Shown piece by piece: positions 6,166-9,776 of a stretch of DNA of 9,776 bases. Numbering within the stretch: the stretch's first letter is position 1; each line of letters starts with the position of its first letter. The stretch is from Chloroflexota bacterium. Its GTDB lineage: Bacteria > Chloroflexota > Dehalococcoidia > UBA3495. Below the pieces are notes generated by a model. It worked only from the letters and a program-made list of their open reading frames with translations. It was not told the DNA's origin and ran no database searches. Location of the stretch: the NCBI GenBank assembly GCA_022576105.1, contig JACZRM010000048.1:1-9776 (forward strand). The letters are read 5' to 3'. The position numbers and the translations under genes were made by a program.

Positions 6166-6382
6166 CCATATCCTAATTTTGTATTTCTCGCCTTGGGAAA
6201 GGAAATCCCGGGTAATAGAGTAGGACAGCTTACCTGGGTTGATACCAAGTTGCTCTTCCCGAGCCAGGTCCCGTCACGGCCCTGCGGGTCCAAAGGAACA
6301 ACTTGCTCCGCCACCAGCGCAACGCTACCTTACAACTAGCATCAAAATAACGAAAGCCCTAAGATTTACGAATAGAAACGTG

Positions 6383-6991
6383 ATGATAAAAAGTGCTCAG
6401 GTCGCCTACTTACTGCCGATCCTGCTGGTTTTGGTGGCTGCCTGTGGGCCTGCCCAATCGGCGACTGATGGTCCAACCGCTAGGAGAGACGCGACAGTTT
6501 CGGCAAATTCCTCCGCGGCAATTGAAGTTGGGTCCACTGCGCCCGAGGTTCTTGCCAAGACTACGTTTGTGCATGACGGCTTTCGCACCGAAGTCAGCAA
6601 GACCATCGAAGGAAAAGAGGTCGGTAGCCGGGCCTCTTCCCCCGCCGGGGGTAGGCAAGCGGTGACGGTGAGCTTGCGAAATCTCAGCCAATCCACGGGA
6701 GGTATTCAGAGTCGGGCTACCATCAATTTTGCTTCGGGACTTAATAATTTCGTGGTGCTTCCTACCGGAGAGGGGCCGCTAACCCTGTATTTGCATCGGG
6801 ATGGCACGCTGGGTCCGTCGCCGGACGATGGCGGATTTACTTGACCTGACATTTTACCGAGCGGATCCGCTCTTACTTTTTCGACGGTTTTGGACCAGCC
6901 GTTGTCCGGCAACAGCTACAGCTTTACCCTGAATTTGGCGACCGTAGCGCCCAGTCCGATACAAGTCGCCATCTCCGTGAACCCGGCGTAG
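6383..6991 (+). CDS. Secreted lipoprotein with an in-frame TGA at codon 154
   Basis: A predicted lipoprotein: MIKSAQ, a hydrophobic stretch at about 7-20 and a lipobox VAAC with the lipidated Cys21. A Ser/Thr/Ala-rich linker follows, then a beta-rich Ig/CARDB-like segment (VTVSLRNLSQ, RATINFASGLNNFVVLP, LTLYLHRDG). TGA at 6842-6844 interrupts the frame, which then stays open for 48 codons (ILPSGSALTFSTVL, SYSFTLNLATV, IQVAISVNPA) to TAG 6989-6991. That tail has the same beta-strand character, so it is most likely the true C-terminus. A perfect palindrome lies just downstream of the TGA at SECIS-like distance. The TGA may therefore encode Sec, be a Trp or Cys nonsense mutation, or be a sequencing error. 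ATG 6383 (GTG at 6380 is adjacent) has no strong ribosome site; it was chosen because it begins the signal peptide. The stop is 13 bases before the hydrolase gene, so it probably leads that operon. Family not recognised. Confidence 0.6.
6859..6872 (+). promoter_or_regulatory. Palindromic hairpin 19 nt after the lipoprotein TGA
   Basis: GAGCGGATCCGCTC is a perfect 14-base palindrome. It can fold as GAGCG/CGCTC with the loop GATC, whose first base is G. The loop starts 19 bases after TGA 6842-6844, the same distance as in the DUF3179 gene. This is compatible with a bacterial SECIS, but the loop is small and a palindrome this size can arise by chance. Confidence 0.35.
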
Positions 6992-7004
6992 GGGGAAATA
7001 AGGC

Positions 7005-7901
7005 ATGGAAAGATACCAGTACCCCTTTGAGAGTCACTTCATCACCATTGATGGAGTCCGCATCCACTACGTGGACGAGGGCCAAGGCGACCCGGTCCTG
7101 ATGGTCCACGGTCAGCCTACCTGGTCTTACCTGTGGCGTAACATTATCCCGGTCGTAGCCAGGAGCCATCGCGCTATATCCTTAGACCTCATGGGGTTCG
7201 GACTCTCCGACAAACCCCAGGACCGGCAGTACTCCTTCGATGAGCACACCCGCATCCTTCGGGAATTTATCGAGGCGTTAGAGCTTAAGAATCTGACCCT
7301 GGTCCTCCACGATTGGGGCGGCCCCATCGGGCTGGAGTATGCCGTCTATCATCAGGAGAACATGAAAAAGCTGGTGCTGCTAAATACCTTAGCCACGGTT
7401 GAATTCAAGCTCCCCTGGGTCTTCAAGGCGGCCTTCCGCTCTCCGTTCCTCTCCGATTTTCTAGTACGTCGTTTGAACATCTTTGGCCTTCTTGCCTTCA
7501 GATTTGGTGTGCGCCATAGTTTGAGCAAGCAGGTGCTCCAGAACTACCGGGACCCTCACCCTAACTACGCTTCTCGGAAAGGAGTAGCTCAATTCCCTCG
7601 CCTGATTCCCGCCAGACCGCGGGATGCCACTTATGGCCCCATTAAAGCCATCTCTGAGGCTCTGGCCAGCTTCCCTATCCCCACTTTGTTCCTTCTTAGC
7701 GATGGAGACCCGGTCACGGCCCGTATTGATGCACGACGGGTCATCGAGCGCATGCCCAACGCCAGACTCGCCGAGGTGATGGACGCTGGCCACTACCTCC
7801 AGGAAGACCAGCCCGAAGAGGTGGCCCGGAATATTCTGGAATTTCTGGATGAAACCGAGCCAAACCCTACTCCCACCCCGCATGTATCGACAGATGAGTA
7901 A
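7005..7901 (+). CDS. Haloalkane dehalogenase-like alpha/beta hydrolase
   Basis: A 298-residue alpha/beta hydrolase that reads like haloalkane dehalogenase, which cleaves carbon-halogen bonds hydrolytically to give an alcohol and halide. Seen: the oxyanion/halide loop HGQPTWSYLWRNIIP (35-49), LDLMGFGLSDKP (60-71), the nucleophile elbow VLHDWGGPIG with Asp103 and the halide-binding Trp104, an acid at Asp235 (SDGDPVT, type I/III position) and the catalytic His263 (DAGHYLQED). The cap domain is about 130-215. The family normally has Asn (or Glu in DhlA) at the position of Gln37, so the second halide contact is altered and specificity is uncertain. Epoxide hydrolase is less likely because Trp follows Asp103 directly. 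ATG 7005 lies 13 bases after the lipoprotein stop, with GGGGGA eight bases upstream. The Pro/Thr-rich tail (285-294) is unusual. The next gene follows after 20 bases. Confidence 0.85.
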   Translation: MERYQYPFESHFITIDGVRIHYVDEGQGDPVLMVHGQPTWSYLWRNIIPVVARSHRAISLDLMGFGLSDKPQDRQYSFDEHTRILREFIEALELKNLTLVLHDWGGPIGLEYAVYHQENMKKLVLLNTLATVEFKLPWVFKAAFRSPFLSDFLVRRLNIFGLLAFRFGVRHSLSKQVLQNYRDPHPNYASRKGVAQFPRLIPARPRDATYGPIKAISEALASFPIPTLFLLSDGDPVTARIDARRVIERMPNARLAEVMDAGHYLQEDQPEEVARNILEFLDETEPNPTPTPHVSTDE

Positions 7902-7921
7902 ATTGGACTGAGAGGATTCCT

Positions 7922-8620
7922 ATGGCTCGCAGCAGTTTCCGTACCGTGGTTATAAAGGTGAGCGGCAATCGCACTGTACTGCGCATATTCTATTACCCGT
8001 GGCGGGCCTTCCCCTATCCTTTGCGCCGGGCAGTCACCGCTCTGTTCATAAAAGTTGTGCTCTTGCAGAAGAGGCTGTTCCGTGTGGATAGTCAGAACGA
8101 GCTTACCCTGACTAAACAATTGCTCAATCTCTCTTTCTGGGGTATTCCAGAGATAGAGCTCAAGGATTATCGCCTGCATATCGAAGGAGCTGTGGCGCAG
8201 CCAATGAGTTTCTCCTTTGATGAAATTCGTGCCCTGCCCTCGGTCACTCGTCAGGTGCGCATGGACTGTGTGGGAGGCCCCCGAAACAACTCCATCATGA
8301 AGGGGGTATTACTCAAGGAGTTCCTGGACCGTCTAGGTATCGAGCCTGAGGCACAGCGGGTGGTTTTCCATTGCGCCGACCGCTACTACACCTCAATAGA
8401 CCTCAAGGAGTTGCTGGATAGAGGAGCCTTTCTGGCCTACACCGTGAATGATGGAGCAATACCCAAGTTCGGCTATCCCCTGCGCCTGGCGATAACGGGA
8501 AAGTACGGCTACCAGTGGGCAAAATGGGTAGTGGGGATCGAGCTAGTTGCCGATGCGCGCAAGGGATACTGGGCACACCTGGGCTTGCCCGACCGGGCCG
8601 ACCTGGGGGACGTTTGGTAA
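7922..8620 (+). CDS. Molybdopterin-binding oxidoreductase, sulfite oxidase/MsrP (YedY) family
   Basis: A 232-residue protein with the oxidoreductase molybdopterin-binding fold. The domain starts near residue 72 (WGIPEIELKDYRLHIEGAV), has the probable molybdenum-ligand Cys116 (VRMDCVGG), then GVLLKEFLDRLGI, VVFHCADRYYTSIDL and the characteristic GYPLRLAITGKYGYQWAKWV toward the end. It lacks the C-terminal dimerisation domain of eukaryotic sulfite oxidase, so it belongs with the short bacterial catalytic subunits. The N-terminal 60 residues are basic with a moderately hydrophobic stretch (about 33-49); no twin-arginine motif of the standard form is seen, so location is unclear. The substrate is unknown (sulfite, sulfoxide or other). 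ATG 7922 has GAGG six bases upstream and follows the hydrolase by 20 bases, so it is most likely in the same operon. It would need molybdenum cofactor made elsewhere in the genome. Confidence 0.88.
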   Translation: MARSSFRTVVIKVSGNRTVLRIFYYPWRAFPYPLRRAVTALFIKVVLLQKRLFRVDSQNELTLTKQLLNLSFWGIPEIELKDYRLHIEGAVAQPMSFSFDEIRALPSVTRQVRMDCVGGPRNNSIMKGVLLKEFLDRLGIEPEAQRVVFHCADRYYTSIDLKELLDRGAFLAYTVNDGAIPKFGYPLRLAITGKYGYQWAKWVVGIELVADARKGYWAHLGLPDRADLGDVW

Positions 8621-8756
8621 GTTCAAATCGTCACCTGGGATTTGTCAGGACTCAGAACGCGTTAAGGCCATGCACCATCAATTCGGTGCAGAAGATTTCA
8701 TCTGGGAAATCGCGGTTAAGATATCCCACTCATTGGTGCGTCCAGAGGTCTTGAGC

Positions 8757-9374
8757 TTGGACTGGTTGCTGGCGATACCGTTAAGTATCGGAGCCTATCT
8801 TCTCGGTTCCATACCCTCCGCCTACATACTGGTGTATATGGTCAGAGGGGTGGACATTCGGCAGGTGGGTACCCGAAATGTAGGGGCGATGAACGCCTTC
8901 GATCAGGTTGGGCCTTGGGGTGGTCTGCTGGTGCTGCTGGCCGACGGTGGTAAGGGTGTGCTGGCAGCTTTACTCCCTGGCTGGGTCGGCGCTCCGGACT
9001 GGGTGGTCTTCCTGACCGCCACGTTAGCCGTCGCAGGGCACAACTGGCCGGTGTTCCTAAACTTTCGTGGTGGAAAAGGGGCTGCGGTCATCCTCGGCAT
9101 CTCCCTGGCAGTACTACCGGTGCTGACCATGATCGCTGTGGGGCCAACTGTGCTGGTTATCCTCCTGACCCGCAACGTTATCATTGGCGCAGGGCTGGGA
9201 TTTATCCTATTGAATACACTATTAGTGGTAACCAACCAGTGTGCCGAGATGATTGCCCTCTGCCTCTTTTTAACCTTTGTGGCCACCGTTACCTACGTGG
9301 TTAGCATCTGGACACAGATAATCACCGCTATTAAAACCCACCACTGGCGCAGGTTGTTCTATGGGCCAGGCTGA
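8757..9374 (+). CDS. plsY: Glycerol-3-phosphate acyltransferase PlsY, divergent
   Basis: An integral membrane acyltransferase that uses acyl-phosphate to acylate glycerol-3-phosphate, the first step of phospholipid synthesis. Numbered from TTG 8757: YLLGSIPSAYI at 14-24, VGTRNVGAMNAF at 37-48 (canonical enzymes have GSGNxGATN), a GKG at 65-67 and GHNWPVFLNFRGGKGAA at 94-110. Hydrophobic helices fill the rest. The frame is open much further upstream. I prefer TTG 8757 because AGAGG lies eight bases before it and the product then begins at the first membrane helix, as usual (205 residues). ATG 8670 (234 residues) has AAGG only two bases away and sits against a hairpin. The preceding gene ends at 8620. 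The TGA stop overlaps the next ATG. The changes in the GSGN motif make it a divergent PlsY; a paralogue with a different role is possible. Confidence 0.85.
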   Translation: MDWLLAIPLSIGAYLLGSIPSAYILVYMVRGVDIRQVGTRNVGAMNAFDQVGPWGGLLVLLADGGKGVLAALLPGWVGAPDWVVFLTATLAVAGHNWPVFLNFRGGKGAAVILGISLAVLPVLTMIAVGPTVLVILLTRNVIIGAGLGFILLNTLLVVTNQCAEMIALCLFLTFVATVTYVVSIWTQIITAIKTHHWRRLFYGPG

Positions 9375-9415
9375 TGGAGCGGGTGCTGTCCAGGCGGGAT
9401 ATTCTGAAGGCGTAA
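9374..9415 (+). pseudogene. 13-codon Tat-signal-like start of a lost gene
   Basis: ATG 9374 overlaps the plsY stop by one base (TGATG), typical of translational coupling. The frame encodes MERVLSRRDILKA and then stops at TAA 9413-9415. SRRDILK is almost the standard twin-arginine signal motif (SRRxFLK), which should be followed by a hydrophobic stretch. I found no continuation in any plus-strand frame. It may be the decapitated start of a Tat-exported protein, or a coincidental short frame. Confidence 0.3.
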
Positions 9416-9619
9416 ACCGGTCTCCCCCATAACAGCATTTCTCAGTAATACCAGGATGAGTCGCAACCCGGAAGCTCCTTCCTACCGACCCTTGGGAGGG
9501 TGATCAGGTGCCGGTCTGTAAGAAGGTAACTCGAGGGGCCTTCTAAACCGCACCAATGGCATCGGCGCAACCAATGTCAAAGGTCGAGAACCACTGGCAA
9601 TATATGAGGAGGTGGAACA
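9416..9619 (+). other. Intergenic leader with several short hairpins
   Basis: No gene was seen. Three short inverted repeats occur in a row: GGAAG/CTTCC (9470-9482), ACCCT/AGGGT (9488-9501, flanked by ACCG 9484-9487 and CGGT 9512-9515) and AGAAGG/CCTTCT (9521-9544). None has a following U-run, so none is a clear intrinsic terminator. They may end the plsY transcript or form a folded leader for the lactonase gene. No known riboswitch was recognised. Confidence 0.3.
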
Positions 9620-9776
9620 ATGCCCTACTACATGTACGTATCTCTCCAGGACGATGACAAGATCGCTACCTACACCATGGATTCGGATAACGGAAAGCTG
9701 ACGCCCAAGGGCGAGACGCAGGTGGAGGGTGGACCGTCTTCGCTGGCGATCAGTCCAGACCGGCAGGTCCTCTACG
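9620..9776 (+). CDS. Lactonase family beta-propeller, 6-phosphogluconolactonase-like, N-terminal part
   Basis: The first 52 codons of a gene that runs off the right edge. MPYYMYVSLQDDDKIATYTM and SDNGKLTPKGETQVEGGPSS, followed by LAISPDRQVLY, match the first blade of the seven-bladed lactonase propeller (Pgl/YbhE type): a YV strand, I..Y..D...G.L, GGP..LA.SPD...LY. Known members hydrolyse 6-phosphogluconolactone or act as carboxy-cis,cis-muconate cyclases, and many environmental copies have no assigned role. ATG 9620 is preceded by a strong GGAGG seven bases upstream. There is no signal peptide in this start, so it is probably cytosolic, unless the upstream Tat-like fragment once belonged to it. 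Confidence 0.8.
   Translation, partial: MPYYMYVSLQDDDKIATYTMDSDNGKLTPKGETQVEGGPSSLAISPDRQVLY

Larger units (their letters stand above)
5988..6382. other. Divergent control region between the DUF3179 and lipoprotein clusters
   Basis: About 395 bases with no convincing gene. It separates two divergently transcribed clusters, so promoters for both must lie here. Visible structure includes the inverted repeats CGGACC/GGTCCG (6011-6016 and 6028-6033) and ACGAT-TTT-ATCGT (6134-6146). An AT-rich stretch runs to the lipoprotein start. The plus-strand frame continues in from 6239, but that part is arginine/proline-rich without motifs and is probably not translated. I could not fix a plus-strand promoter. 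Confidence 0.5.

Noticed and set aside
6239..6382. Upstream extension of the lipoprotein to position 6239
   Set aside because: The extra 48 residues are Pro/Arg-rich and would bury the signal peptide and lipobox inside the protein.
4681..6991. Genome-wide UGA reassignment (to Trp or Gly) as an explanation for both TGA codons
   Set aside because: The CoA-transferase and plsY end properly at TGA where their families end, so TGA acts as stop here. Two genes are too few to exclude it completely.
8547..8756. Longer PlsY starts (8547 or ATG 8670)
   Set aside because: 8547 overlaps the preceding gene deeply. ATG 8670 has poor ribosome spacing and abuts a TGCACC/GGTGCA hairpin. Neither added segment resembles PlsY.
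1..9776. tRNA, rRNA, CRISPR arrays, insertion sequences, attachment sites
   Set aside because: No cloverleaf, rRNA-like sequence, regular spaced repeats, transposase motifs or flanking terminal repeats were seen on reading both strands.

Overview
The window looks like an accessory stretch from an uncultured, moderately GC-rich bacterium. A marine or environmental Chloroflexota of the SAR202/Dehalococcoidia type is my best guess, from the mix of a CaiB-type CoA-transferase, class-III-like alcohol dehydrogenase, BenD-like SDR, DUF3179 protein, haloalkane dehalogenase-like hydrolase and small molybdopterin oxidoreductase. This is inference only, because no rRNA or other phylogenetic marker is present.

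Layout. Positions 1-2749 hold a minus-strand operon: family III CoA-transferase, then mycothiol/formaldehyde-type Zn alcohol dehydrogenase, then the N-terminal part of a TTC38-like TPR protein that runs off the left edge. A plus-strand, frameshifted remnant of a Ser/Thr protein kinase C-lobe lies at about 2912-3351, tail to tail with a minus-strand SDR dehydrogenase (3348-4226). After a gene-poor stretch (4227-4511) comes a second minus-strand cluster (5987 down to 4512): a 31-residue membrane peptide, a 379-residue DUF3179 protein and a possible small membrane protein.

The most notable signal is in the DUF3179 gene. Its frame is broken only by a TGA exactly where the family carries the first Cys of its CPxC motif. 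A six-base-pair hairpin with a G near the start of its loop follows, with the loop 19 nt past the TGA. This is what a bacterial selenocysteine codon plus SECIS looks like, so I annotate one continuous gene with a probable Sec164 (U-P-I-C).

Across a roughly 400-base divergent control region, a plus-strand cluster begins with a lipoprotein (6383-6991) that also has an in-frame TGA, at codon 154. A perfect palindrome follows, and its loop also starts 19 nt past the TGA. Here selenocysteine is less secure and a nonsense mutation is a serious alternative. The cluster continues with a haloalkane dehalogenase-like hydrolase (7005-7901), a sulfite-oxidase/MsrP-type molybdopterin protein (7922-8620) and the acyltransferase PlsY (to 9374). 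A 13-codon reading frame then encodes what looks like a decapitated Tat signal. The right edge carries the start of a 6-phosphogluconolactonase-like beta-propeller.

Functionally, the left operon and the SDR suggest activation and oxidation of small organic substrates (CoA transfer, alcohol or aldehyde oxidation, diol or hydroxyl oxidation). The right half suggests envelope-associated redox and dehalogenation functions. No selenocysteine machinery genes, tRNAs, rRNAs, CRISPR arrays or insertion sequences were seen.
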